This document shows positions 42,205 through 49,905 of a stretch of 64,000 nucleotides of DNA, in pieces. Source of the stretch: Candidatus Methanophagaceae archaeon (GTDB taxonomy: Archaea; Halobacteriota; Syntropharchaeia; Alkanophagales; Methanospirareceae); NCBI GenBank assembly GCA_003194435.1, contig PQXC01000001.1:169829-233828 (forward strand). The letters run 5' to 3'. How positions within the stretch are numbered: position 1 is the first letter of the stretch; every line of letters begins with the position of its first letter. A model generated the notes under the pieces. The model had not been told where the DNA came from. It was given only the letters and a program-made list of their open reading frames with translations, and made no database searches. The position numbers and the translations under genes were made by a program.

Positions 42205-42902
42205 CTCTTCCCCACCTCCTGCTTCAGCTTCTCCAGTTCCAGCTCCACATCGCCGCTCTGTTTCAGCTCCGATAGCTCACGCTCTATATCATCCTTGCTC
42301 CCTGTCAGGTCGCTCAGTGTGCCCGTATCAACCAGTTCATCAAGAGCCGCGGCACGTGCTTTCATATTCTCGGTCTTGGATTCCGCACGCTGGATTGCCA
42401 GTCCCACATCACTCATCTCCTCTGATATACCGCCAACCGCTTCATTAATCTTAACCTGAGCCTCAGCAGCCGAATATTGCGCCTTTATCAACTCCTTCTT
42501 CGTCCTGAATGCCTCCACCTTCGCTGATAATCGCTTCTCCGCAGCCGATAGTTTATCCTGCTCAGCCTGTAATTCGCTTATTTGCTGATTCAGCCCCTCT
42601 ATTTCCTCTGCCAGCTGGTTCTTTCGCTGCAATGCGAGCCTTGCCAGGTCCTCACGGTTCAGTTCCAGTGCTTCCCGCGCCTGGCTCTCCAGTTTATTCA
42701 TACTCTGCTCTAATTTCACTTTCTGCAATTCCAGTCTCTTCTTTGAGGTCGCTACTTCGGCGATACCTCTCTTTACCTTCTGCAATGCTTCCAGTTGCTT
42801 CTGATATGAATATTCAAGCGTCTCTCGCGGGTCTTCGAATTTGTCCAGCACCTTGTTCACCTTCGCTTTTACTATCACTCCCATGCGGTCCAATAGTCCC
42901 AT
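42201..42902 (-). CDS. PspA/IM30-family protein, copy 2
   Basis: 233 residues from the ATG at 42902, with a protein sequence identical to copy 1 (35891-36592); only silent base changes are seen (for example a T for C near 42834). Intact ribosome site. The upstream DNA lost a few CACACT repeats compared with copy 1, and the DUF4389 gene before it is broken. Confidence 0.9.
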   Translation of the reverse strand: MGLLDRMGVIVKAKVNKVLDKFEDPRETLEYSYQKQLEALQKVKRGIAEVATSKKRLELQKVKLEQSMNKLESQAREALELNREDLARLALQRKNQLAEEIEGLNQQISELQAEQDKLSAAEKRLSAKVEAFRTKKELIKAQYSAAEAQVKINEAVGGISEEMSDVGLAIQRAESKTENMKARAAALDELVDTGTLSDLTGSKDDIERELSELKQSGDVELELEKLKQEVGKR

Positions 42903-43024
42903 ATCACTCTCACTCCCCCTCTCACACACTCACACTAACACACACTTTGACTCTAAAGATAAAAGAAGTAGTGGAAGATAAAAATAAAAAGAGAGAAGGA
43001 ATATTTTTTAAAAAATTCCCTGCT

Positions 43025-43290
43025 CTACTCCTCCTTCTCGTATATCTCAACCTTTTTGGGCAATATCCCCGGTCGTTTGTCGGTCATAAGGAAATAATAG
43101 CTGAGTACATGTACATAATACTCCAGATACCCTTTTACGAAGTTGCTTAACCCCTCACTCCTTCGCCCCAGTATCAATATTACAAACCACTGGATAAGTA
43201 TGCATAAACGATTCGAACAAAGAGTTCCACTCGGCTTGCATCATGTTCATAAACAAACAACTGTCTCAATGCCGCTTTTTCTTCTGCCAT
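43025..43290 (-). pseudogene. DUF4389 gene broken by a 55-bp deletion
   Basis: The copy of 36725-37048. Start, ribosome site and ends are conserved, but 55 bases between two ATGCAT hexamers (36903 and 36958 in copy 1) are missing at about 43201, which shifts the frame in the first membrane helix. One Glu codon near the C-terminus is also missing. The pattern is slippage or recombination between short direct repeats. Confidence 0.8.
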
Positions 43291-43379
43291 TATCATCACC
43301 TCCGCTTTTAAAATACAAGCTATGGTTATATATACTAAAAATACTAAATATTAAAAATTCAGGAGGTGAATACGCAAAA

Positions 43380-46115
43380 ATGGATACTAAGGATAGAGCA
43401 AAAGTGATAACAGGGTTTGCAATAACGGCGATTACAGTGACGTTAGTATTTGCAATAATAATCCCGGTGGCGGTGGGAAGACAAGCAGCTAACGAGATAG
43501 ATGCCTATGATACTGTATTCATCGGTGAACAGGGTCTGAAGTTCGATACAAATGGTAATGGTATATATGGTGATGCCGGAGACACTGATTTCAAGCTTGA
43601 AGGTGTCCCAGATACAGCTACCGAAGGTGTGTCTCCAATAACAGTAAATGCTAAAGGATGGACTGTTCCGTCAGTTACAGAAGGTAAATATAAGTGCGTT
43701 GGTGGCGGTGCCAAATATAATGGCAAATTCATATACATCGCTGAACCAGATATAACGGGTGATGTAATATTAAATAGTGGAAAGCAGGACTCGGTGGTGG
43801 GAAAAAGTGTTCCAGTCAGTTCTGCGATAGTATTCAAAATAGAGCCGAACTTTGGCGGGAAGATTCCGGGCGCGAAAGTTGATATCAAACTTTATGACCC
43901 GGACGATACAGAAGTTCTATCCATAGACGGTGTAAGTCTCAGTGATATTCCTGCAATTTCCACAACATTCTTTGTTACTGACTTAACTCCTAACTGGACT
44001 ACCACAGCTCCACCATATTCTGATGCAATAGACTTAGAGGATATGTACATCGGCGAGTACAGGGTTATAATAAAGACAGATAAAGAAAGTTGTAATCTGC
44101 TGGATGTCTCATCACCGGAGTATGAATTCAGGCTATGCAGTTTGGAACTTTCGATAGAGGCAGTGGAAGAAGTAGTTAAAGGCGAGGATATCGTTCTAAA
44201 GGTCAGTGGTAACCCAACAGCCTGGTATTACCTGACAGTTACGGGCGTGGATACAGACGAACCACCGGAGATAAAAATGGCGGGCGATGTTAAGAAACTG
44301 TCAGGAGAGAAAGTGATTTCAAAAGACGCGCCGAATCTGGCAGCATGGATAAAGACAGGTAGTGATGGTATCGCGGACGTCAAGATCAGTACAGAACATG
44401 CAGATGAAAGGACATATACGATACATGTGTATGATACACCTGAGACGAAAGACAAGGAACTTACCGAAGAAATAGATTTTGTAAAAGACAGTGAGATAGT
44501 GGATAGTAAGGACGATGATGACGTGGACGTGGAGGTAACAGAGGCAAAGGTAACTTTTGATATACCATCAACAGCGGTAATCGGCGAAGAAGTAGAGATA
44601 AAAGGAGCTATAAGCGCGGGTGATAAGGTTTACATAGTTATAGAAGATGCGAATATAGTATTTAAGAAGGCAGTAGACGAGAACAACGAATTCGAGGTGA
44701 AATGGAAGACAGAAGGGTTGACCACAGGCTCATACACAATTGATGTTTTCATTGATCCACCATTTGTGACGAAGGATAACTGGGATAAAGTAAAGACCTA
44801 TGAGGGTAAAGATGAAGACGGTAAGACGAGTATAAGGTTAGTCGGTGGTGCACTCAAGGCGACACAGCCGAGGAAAGTAATTGCTGAAGGTGACGACTAT
44901 ACGATAGAGGGTACAGCAACCGGTGTGGACAATGTGGATATAATCATTATAGGACCCAAAGGATATGCCAGAGGTGCGGATGAACCAAGTATTGAAAACG
45001 GACTTGAGATAATAACATCGTCAGTGGACAAAAACGATGAATTCGACGAGGATATAACAATGACCGAGGGTCTGGATACCGGTATGTGGTTAGCGCTGGT
45101 TCTTACGCCTGGACGTGATGGTGAGTACAGCGATTTAAGAAAAACTTCGGGGGAAAGTGTTGGAGCGGGGGAAATCGAAGCCGAAATGTTTGGCGATATT
45201 AGGGGTAAAGATCAAGCACAGATATTATCAATAATCCAGGACCGTACTATTGGCAGGGCAGGAAGTGACGATCTACTCGTACTATTGTCCTTTAAACTAG
45301 AGCCTGCATATGTTCGGTTTAATCAGGTAGAGACAGTGACAGTTGGTGAACCATTGTACGTAAGTGGAACAACGAACCGCGAATCTGATACGCTAATAAC
45401 GATTTCCACTTTCGCGGGACCTATGGACTTACCTGTAGGAATAGCGGAAGTAGAATGGCCCACTCCAGAAGAAGGAGTGTTCGAAGCTACGATTGACACT
45501 ACGGGTGTGAAACCTGGAATATATATGCTTGAAGCAGACGATGGTGATGGCAATACAGATGAAGCAACAGTGAAAATACTACCCGCAATTACGCCCACAT
45601 CTATACGCCTTTATAAGAAATGGAACTTCATTTCAGTACCGAAAAAGCTCGCAGAAGGGCACAACACTTTCGAGCAAGTTTTTGGCTCGGTTGACACTGC
45701 CGGGCATTCCATTTTCTGTTATAACACGACAGAAGGCTGGAGAGCAGTAAGTGCAAGCGAAGAGGTCAAGCCTCTCAGGGGTTACTGGATTTATTCAGCC
45801 GAGGACACCATAGTGAATTTAACTTACGATACTTATCCTCTCAGGACGCCACCGACGAGGCAGCTATATAAAGGCTGGAATGCAATTGGGTTCTCGGACA
45901 CGACACCAGCGGCAGCGAATTCCGCTTTAACTTCTATAGAGAGAAGCTGGGCATATTTAATTGGTTTTGACGCGGCCAAGCAGGGATATGAGTCTGTAAT
46001 AATAAACGACGACGAAACAGGCGGGAGTCACGATGAAGACAATTTGATGTATCCAATGAAGGGTTACTGGATTTACGTAACCGAGGATAGTGAATTAGTG
46101 GGAATTAGCGTTTAG
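43380..46115 (+). CDS. Large S-layer-like surface protein 2
   Basis: 911 residues, ATG with the same promoter and ribosome site as gene 1. The first eight residues (MDTKDRAK) and the C-terminal 195 (from about DDGDGNTDEATVKILPA through the two GYWIY domains) are nearly identical to gene 1. Between them about 700 residues are a different chain of beta domains (GEQGLKFDTNGNGIYGDAGD near the start; VTFDIPSTAVIGEEVEIKGA about 400; EGDDYTIEGTATGVDNVDII; ETVTVGEPLYVSGTTN), much more acidic than gene 1. The domain architecture is parallel but the residues diverge. It is likely an alternative envelope subunit produced by cassette divergence or exchange. Confidence 0.8.
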   Translation: MDTKDRAKVITGFAITAITVTLVFAIIIPVAVGRQAANEIDAYDTVFIGEQGLKFDTNGNGIYGDAGDTDFKLEGVPDTATEGVSPITVNAKGWTVPSVTEGKYKCVGGGAKYNGKFIYIAEPDITGDVILNSGKQDSVVGKSVPVSSAIVFKIEPNFGGKIPGAKVDIKLYDPDDTEVLSIDGVSLSDIPAISTTFFVTDLTPNWTTTAPPYSDAIDLEDMYIGEYRVIIKTDKESCNLLDVSSPEYEFRLCSLELSIEAVEEVVKGEDIVLKVSGNPTAWYYLTVTGVDTDEPPEIKMAGDVKKLSGEKVISKDAPNLAAWIKTGSDGIADVKISTEHADERTYTIHVYDTPETKDKELTEEIDFVKDSEIVDSKDDDDVDVEVTEAKVTFDIPSTAVIGEEVEIKGAISAGDKVYIVIEDANIVFKKAVDENNEFEVKWKTEGLTTGSYTIDVFIDPPFVTKDNWDKVKTYEGKDEDGKTSIRLVGGALKATQPRKVIAEGDDYTIEGTATGVDNVDIIIIGPKGYARGADEPSIENGLEIITSSVDKNDEFDEDITMTEGLDTGMWLALVLTPGRDGEYSDLRKTSGESVGAGEIEAEMFGDIRGKDQAQILSIIQDRTIGRAGSDDLLVLLSFKLEPAYVRFNQVETVTVGEPLYVSGTTNRESDTLITISTFAGPMDLPVGIAEVEWPTPEEGVFEATIDTTGVKPGIYMLEADDGDGNTDEATVKILPAITPTSIRLYKKWNFISVPKKLAEGHNTFEQVFGSVDTAGHSIFCYNTTEGWRAVSASEEVKPLRGYWIYSAEDTIVNLTYDTYPLRTPPTRQLYKGWNAIGFSDTTPAAANSALTSIERSWAYLIGFDAAKQGYESVIINDDETGGSHDEDNLMYPMKGYWIYVTEDSELVGISV

Positions 46116-46162
46116 TCTAAAGATGGAGATGGAAATAGAAATAGGAGAAGAGGAGGTGAGAA

Positions 46163-46351
46163 ATGAACAGAAATAAACGATTGGTTTCAATCTTAGCGAT
46201 ACTTATGCTATTTTTTGCACTTCTTTACACAACCAGTGCATTCGATCTGCCCACTTTACCCGCGGAGTTCTGTGGTTTCGTGAGATTAAACGGAAAGCCA
46301 GCGCCAGCGGGGACAGAAATTGTAGCAAAGATTAACGACGAAGTGTGTTAA
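46163..46351 (+). pseudogene. 5' fragment of the secreted-protein gene (block copy 2)
   Basis: 61 codons identical in frame to the start of 39846-40652 (signal peptide, FCGFVRLNGKPAPAGTEIVA, KINDEV), then Cys and a stop formed by the 18-bp repeat (GTG TGT TAA). The insertion boundary thus ends the frame within 8 bases. The product would be a short secreted peptide without function. Confidence 0.85.
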
Positions 46352-46362
46352 ACCCGGACTAA
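46345..46362 (+). repeat. 18-bp direct repeat at the right edge of block copy 2
   Basis: Identical to 40889-40906. It overlaps the complete CRISPR-like repeat at 46347-46376. Confidence 0.8.
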
Positions 46363-46376
46363 GGTAGGATTGAAAC
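46347..46376 (+). CRISPR. Solitary 30-nt CRISPR-like repeat
   Basis: A 30-nt unit starting GTTAAACCCGGACTAA and ending GGTAGGATTGAAAC. Its complement starts GTTTCAATCCTACC and ends GTTTAAC, the form of archaeal 30-nt repeats (GTTTCAATCC...TTAGTC...), and ATTGAAAC is the usual 8-base crRNA handle. Only this full copy and the 16-nt left part at 40891-40906 exist in the window, with no spacers and no cas genes, so it is at best a relic. Confidence 0.4.
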
Positions 46377-46381
46377 AATCA

Positions 46382-46401
46382 GAAACCCCCTTCGGGGTTT
46401 C
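46382..46401 (+). terminator. GAAACCCC / GGGGTTTC hairpin
   Basis: An 8-bp perfect stem with loop CTTC, just after the CRISPR-like repeat. A second hairpin (TTTTTTGC-GAA-GCAAAAAA, about 46456-46474) follows. Together they could end transcripts arriving from the S-layer-like gene. Confidence 0.45.
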
Positions 46402-46773
46402 CGATACCTTCCCCGCTTAGCAAGACAGGAAATAAAAAAACAAAGCTTGCCTCTCTTTTTTGCGAAGCAAAAAATACCCTTGGTTCTTTGATTAAATCTT
46501 TCCTTTGGTATGTAAATGCATCGATCCAATGCTTCTGCGATTACATATCCAACATTGCCTCCTCTCTTTTTGGCCTGTACATTTACCTCTTTGAGACGAG
46601 TGAAGCAACATTATACAGTGTAAGTTTGGTATCCGTGCCCATAAAAAGGGCAACATTCATGGGTTCTAAGAGTTGCCTGGGTCAGTTCCTTTTGCGGGGT
46701 TCCATTACTTACAATGAACCACCAGAAAAAATATTTAAACCAGAATAGATACAAATAGTTTACTTAAGTTGAA
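46402..46773. other. Gene-free stretch before the AglH-like gene
   Basis: About 370 bases. It contains the second hairpin near 46456-46474 and, on the minus strand, several short protein-like pieces in shifting frames, probably a decayed gene not recognised here. A TATA-like AAATATTTAAA lies at about 46728-46738, serving the next gene. Confidence 0.35.
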
Positions 46774-47781
46774 GTGAAGATGATAGCGTTTGGGATCTTG
46801 ATGCGGAGCTTAATCGTGATATCAGTAGCATTCGGGATTACCATGGTGGCATTGCCACCTTTGATACGGAGATTAGAGAAGAGTGGAACAGTAACCGTAG
46901 ACCGGTACAAGAGTGATAACCGGCTGGTGGCAACACGGGGAGGGCTTGCGATTCTTGCTGTGACCTTTCTGCTCGCTGGAATAGCAATACTCTGTGAACA
47001 CTTTGGTATACCAATCCATGTAACCGGGACGGATTGGGCAATAATAATAGTAGCGGGTTTATTTGGCGCTTTTGGGCTGGTTGACGACTTTGTGGATGTG
47101 GGCAGACCATTGAAGGTATTCATGCTCTTCTTCTTCTCTTACCGGTTGATATTCGAGATAAACACAACCATGGTCACGTTCCCACTCATCGGAATAAAGG
47201 ACCTGGGTCCTGTTTATCTATTCCTCATCGTTCCGATATATGTGCTGGTAACAGCGAATCTGGTGAATATGCATTCCGGATTCAACGGGCTTGCATCAGG
47301 ATTGTCCGCGATTATAATGGCATTTCTGCTGCTGAAATTCATTATTGAGGGTTACAATAGTGCGATATTCACTCTCAGTTGTCTGTGTGGGGCAACGCTG
47401 GGCTTCCTCTGGTATAACAGATACCCTTCAAGGATATTCCTTGGTAACACAGGTTCTTTAGCTATAGGGGCGGCTATTGGCGCTGCTATTGTAGTATCAG
47501 GCTTTGTTATCTCGGGGTTTGTAATGTTAATACCACATACTGTGAATTTCTTGCTGTACGTCTACTGGCGGGTGATGCATCGGCTTCATCCCGGAGACTG
47601 GAGGTGGAGACTGGAGAAGTTCGGTAAGGTTCGCGCTGACGGTACGCTGGAAGTACCCAACCCGCTGACCCTGAAATGGGTACTGCCGTACTATCTCCCT
47701 ATGAGGGAGAAGCAGGCGGTTCTGGCGATGTATGCCCTGACTATCCCTTTCTGTATTGCTGCACTCTTCATTCATGGATAA
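46774..47781 (+). CDS. Glycosyltransferase family 4 / MraY-type GlcNAc-1-phosphate transferase (AglH-like)
   Basis: 335 residues, about ten helices. Family marks: YKSDNRLVATRGGLAILAVT (about 45), the catalytic FGLVDDFVDVGRPLKVFML (Asp-Asp about 103-104), NLVNMHSGFNGLASGLSAII (about 161-180), LWYNRYPSRIFLGNTGSLAI (about 211-230) and a cytoplasmic HRLHPGDWRWRLEKFG. The enzyme links a sugar-1-phosphate to dolichyl phosphate, the first step in building glycans for archaeal S-layer N-glycosylation. It lies downstream of two surface-protein genes rich in Asn-X-Ser/Thr. Starts with GTG at 46774 or ATG at 46780. Confidence 0.85.
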   Translation: MKMIAFGILMRSLIVISVAFGITMVALPPLIRRLEKSGTVTVDRYKSDNRLVATRGGLAILAVTFLLAGIAILCEHFGIPIHVTGTDWAIIIVAGLFGAFGLVDDFVDVGRPLKVFMLFFFSYRLIFEINTTMVTFPLIGIKDLGPVYLFLIVPIYVLVTANLVNMHSGFNGLASGLSAIIMAFLLLKFIIEGYNSAIFTLSCLCGATLGFLWYNRYPSRIFLGNTGSLAIGAAIGAAIVVSGFVISGFVMLIPHTVNFLLYVYWRVMHRLHPGDWRWRLEKFGKVRADGTLEVPNPLTLKWVLPYYLPMREKQAVLAMYALTIPFCIAALFIHG

Positions 47782-47860
47782 AGGATAAATTCTTTCTTTT
47801 AATAACTTTAAATATGATGAAGAGAATAAGAAAGAACGAACGAGGGGGTGAGGCTCGCAA

Positions 47861-47980
47861 ATGGTGAAGAGTAGAAGTAAGAGAAAGAGAGATGATGATA
47901 GATGGAAAAGAGTTCTGATAGGAACGATACTGGCATTGATAATGGTGGGCTCGGTAGTGGCGCTTATGACACAAATATGA
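47861..47980 (+). CDS. Small single-helix membrane peptide (39 aa)
   Basis: A 39-codon gene with a strong ribosome site (GAGGGGGTGAGG, 7-18 bases before ATG). The first 18 residues are basic (VKSRSKRKRDDDRWKRV) and the rest is one helix (LIGTILALIMVGSVVALMTQ). TATA-like TTTAAATATG lies at about 47807. It is between an AglH-like gene and a convergent membrane gene. No family is recognised; it is too short to exclude chance, but signal and layout are good. Confidence 0.5.
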   Translation: MVKSRSKRKRDDDRWKRVLIGTILALIMVGSVVALMTQI

Positions 47981-47997
47981 AATAGTAATATCCTTAC

Positions 47998-48936
47998 CTA
48001 CATCAATGCCATCACGAGCAGAATCATAATCAGCTTTGAGGTGATACTGCATGCGAGATTGACGATGGTTATTTTCACACCAAGTCTTCCAAACAGCGAT
48101 ACATACATGGATATACTATATTTGAGGTATATCATGAATATTATCAAGATACTACCGGTGATTAGAGTAATGATAGCCTGTTTCGCTGTTATCACTCCAT
48201 TACTCAACAACGCGGCAACAGTAGCGTAGCCTGCGGAGAAATGAGCTAAATCTGCTAATAGCACGGCTATACACTCTCCTGGCAAACCCAGTACCCTCAA
48301 GACCGGGTCGAAGAAGTGGCTGATATAATCCATAACCCCGAACTTGAGGAGCACATCAATAGCAAGGAATGACACCACCATAATCGGTATTATCTTCTTC
48401 AATGCGATGAATGACTTTCTTAATGCGTTTAGCACTATCTCACGCCTCGATGTGTTACCATTAGCATTCGGGATGTTTATACCGCCAGCCATCGAATGTT
48501 GCTTATAGCGAAATTTAGAATATAATAGAGCAGCAAGGCTCTGAATGAAGGCGGATAGGAGATTGAGCGCGATATAAATGCCCCCGATGAATGGACCCAG
48601 GAGCACAAACGCAATTGGTGCCTGAACCTTGAGCAGTGATTCTCCTGCCACTATTGGGAATGTGGACATCACTACTGTGACTACTGCCTCATCATCACTG
48701 ACTTTACCTGCATGATAGAATCCAGCGAGCGTGGATTTACCGGCAGTGGGGTTGAAGAACGAAGTGAAGAGAGCAAGTATACTCTCTCTGGACAGGTTAG
48801 ATGCGCGGCAAAAGGGCTCAATCAGTGGTAGTAATCGCTTCATCTGGTTGCTCTCCAGCACAATATTCGCGAATATCACGCCGATGGTAATGAGAATCAC
48901 CGATTTAGCGAGATAAATACCGATACCGATGTCCAT
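47998..48936 (-). CDS. Nucleoside-recognition (Gate-domain) membrane protein
   Basis: 312 residues, eight or more helices. Two gate-like halves: the first has FTSFFNPTAGKSTLAGFYHA (about 58-77) and VMSTFPIVAGESLLKVQAPI (about 89-108); the second has FDPVLRVLGLPGECIAVLLA and HFSAGYATVAALL. This is the layout of the archaeal nucleoside-recognition family related to spore-maturation SpmA/B and the gates of nucleoside/ferrous-iron carriers. A transport or sensing role is likely, but its substrate is unknown. A TATA-like ATATTATATATG lies about 36-47 bases before the start. Confidence 0.75.
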   Translation of the reverse strand: MDIGIGIYLAKSVILITIGVIFANIVLESNQMKRLLPLIEPFCRASNLSRESILALFTSFFNPTAGKSTLAGFYHAGKVSDDEAVVTVVMSTFPIVAGESLLKVQAPIAFVLLGPFIGGIYIALNLLSAFIQSLAALLYSKFRYKQHSMAGGINIPNANGNTSRREIVLNALRKSFIALKKIIPIMVVSFLAIDVLLKFGVMDYISHFFDPVLRVLGLPGECIAVLLADLAHFSAGYATVAALLSNGVITAKQAIITLITGSILIIFMIYLKYSISMYVSLFGRLGVKITIVNLACSITSKLIMILLVMALM

Positions 48937-49055
48937 TATTCATTATCATTATTACTCAACTGTTCAAAATCATATATAATATAGCTTTCATAGAGTAGGA
49001 GTAGCTATAGCTCTAACTCCGCATCAGCGGGTTCTTCTGGGTTTCATTCACACAT

Positions 49056-49415
49056 TCACACCATCCTCTCAATAGCAGCCTTTACCTTCTCACGTTGGTG
49101 CTTAATTGACCCCGGATCAATACCTTTATCTACTGCAACAATAAAGATGAACTCACCGCACCTCTCTGTTAATAGCATACCGTCATTAGCCTTTGTTATT
49201 AGCTCTTCCATCTCGCCTTTTCTAAGTATCTTCGTGCATTTCTCCGCGGTTATCGTCATCATTGCTACCAATGAGGACAATGGTGACAGCGCTTCCGGAG
49301 CATGCTTATTTAAGAAGTTTACCATTATTCCATCCCGTGTGACCACTGCGGCGGCGTTCACACCCTCAGTCTCTACCAGATCCCTTAGCGCAAGTTCAAG
49401 TTCTGTGGCGTTCAC
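49056..49415 (-). CDS. Roadblock/LC7-domain protein
   Basis: 119 residues covering one roadblock domain: LELALRDLVETEGVNAAAVV, TRDGIMVNFLN, LVAMMTITAEKCTKILRKGE and the last strand FIFIVAVDKGIDPGSIKHQR. In prokaryotes such proteins pair with small GTPases or sensory systems as dimeric platforms. It overlaps by 4 bases (ATGA) the upstream gene for a three-helix membrane protein, so these two are probably one unit. Confidence 0.85.
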   Translation of the reverse strand: MNATELELALRDLVETEGVNAAAVVTRDGIMVNFLNKHAPEALSPLSSLVAMMTITAEKCTKILRKGEMEELITKANDGMLLTERCGEFIFIVAVDKGIDPGSIKHQREKVKAAIERMV

Positions 49416-49744
49416 TTTCTCTTCCCCCTTTCCCTCTCTCGTTCCTCACCCCATAATTTTACTCCTGCTACTGCCAGCACGTATATCCCTATTACCAATG
49501 TGACTCTACCAACCACCAGAAACGCCCTGCCCCAGGGAATAAGCCCCAATAAATCAGCATAAGTGTAGTATGCACGAAATAAAGAGCCAGCAACGCTTAT
49601 TGTACCAGAAGCTGCTATTATATCCCATCCCAGCTTGAATATGGGGAACCGGAATTTCCTTTGCGCATAGATCGCCACAGCTAATATAAGAAATCCTGCG
49701 ACCAGATCAACCAGTTCCACTGCGGTTGCGCTGTCTATCGTCAT
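49412..49744 (-). CDS. Small three-helix membrane protein
   Basis: 110 residues, helices at about 10-26, 38-58 and 72-97, with a charged tail (WGEERERERGKRK). It has an acidic start (TIDSATAVELVDL). No family is recognised. It is translationally coupled to the roadblock protein downstream; perhaps it fixes that protein to the membrane. Confidence 0.6.
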   Translation of the reverse strand: MTIDSATAVELVDLVAGFLILAVAIYAQRKFRFPIFKLGWDIIAASGTISVAGSLFRAYYTYADLLGLIPWGRAFLVVGRVTLVIGIYVLAVAGVKLWGEERERERGKRK

Positions 49745-49846
49745 TGTATCCCTTGTCTCAAATTTATTTCCTTCTTTTCTTCTTTCTCTTTTATCCTTCT
49801 TTTAATACCTTAAAAAATAGAAAGTTTTTTAATAAATTAAGAAGAG

Positions 49847-49880
49847 ATTGAAATCCATAAATCCATATAGGTATTTCAAT
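49847..49880 (+). promoter_or_regulatory. ATTGAAAT / ATTTCAAT inverted repeat upstream of the ATPase subunit I gene
   Basis: Arms at 49847-49854 and 49873-49880 with an 18-base loop, ending 25 bases before the start. It may be an operator or an RNA hairpin in the leader. The 160-base gap also holds AT-rich promoter-like DNA. Confidence 0.35.
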
Positions 49881-49905
49881 TTCAGGGATAAGAATGAGAT
49901 AAGCC

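Larger units (their letters stand above)
40907..46344. repeat. 5.4-kb duplicated block, copy 2
   Basis: Direct copy of 34597-40027, starting CAGCCC and ending GACGAAGT exactly next to the 18-bp direct repeats. Both boundary genes are truncated here (ABCE1 on the left, the secreted protein on the right), the DUF4389 gene is broken, and the S-layer-like gene has an unrelated centre. The two copies are separated by only 879 bases. Confidence 0.93.

Noticed and set aside
42509-43150. 213-codon plus-strand frame over PspA and the DUF4389 remnant
   Set aside because: Antisense to a coiled-coil gene, Pro/Leu/Ser-rich, no ribosome site.
46488-46748. 86-codon plus-strand frame after the hairpins
   Set aside because: No ribosome site, no family marks; composition unlike neighbours. 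The minus strand is equally (un)convincing, so the stretch was left as gene-free.
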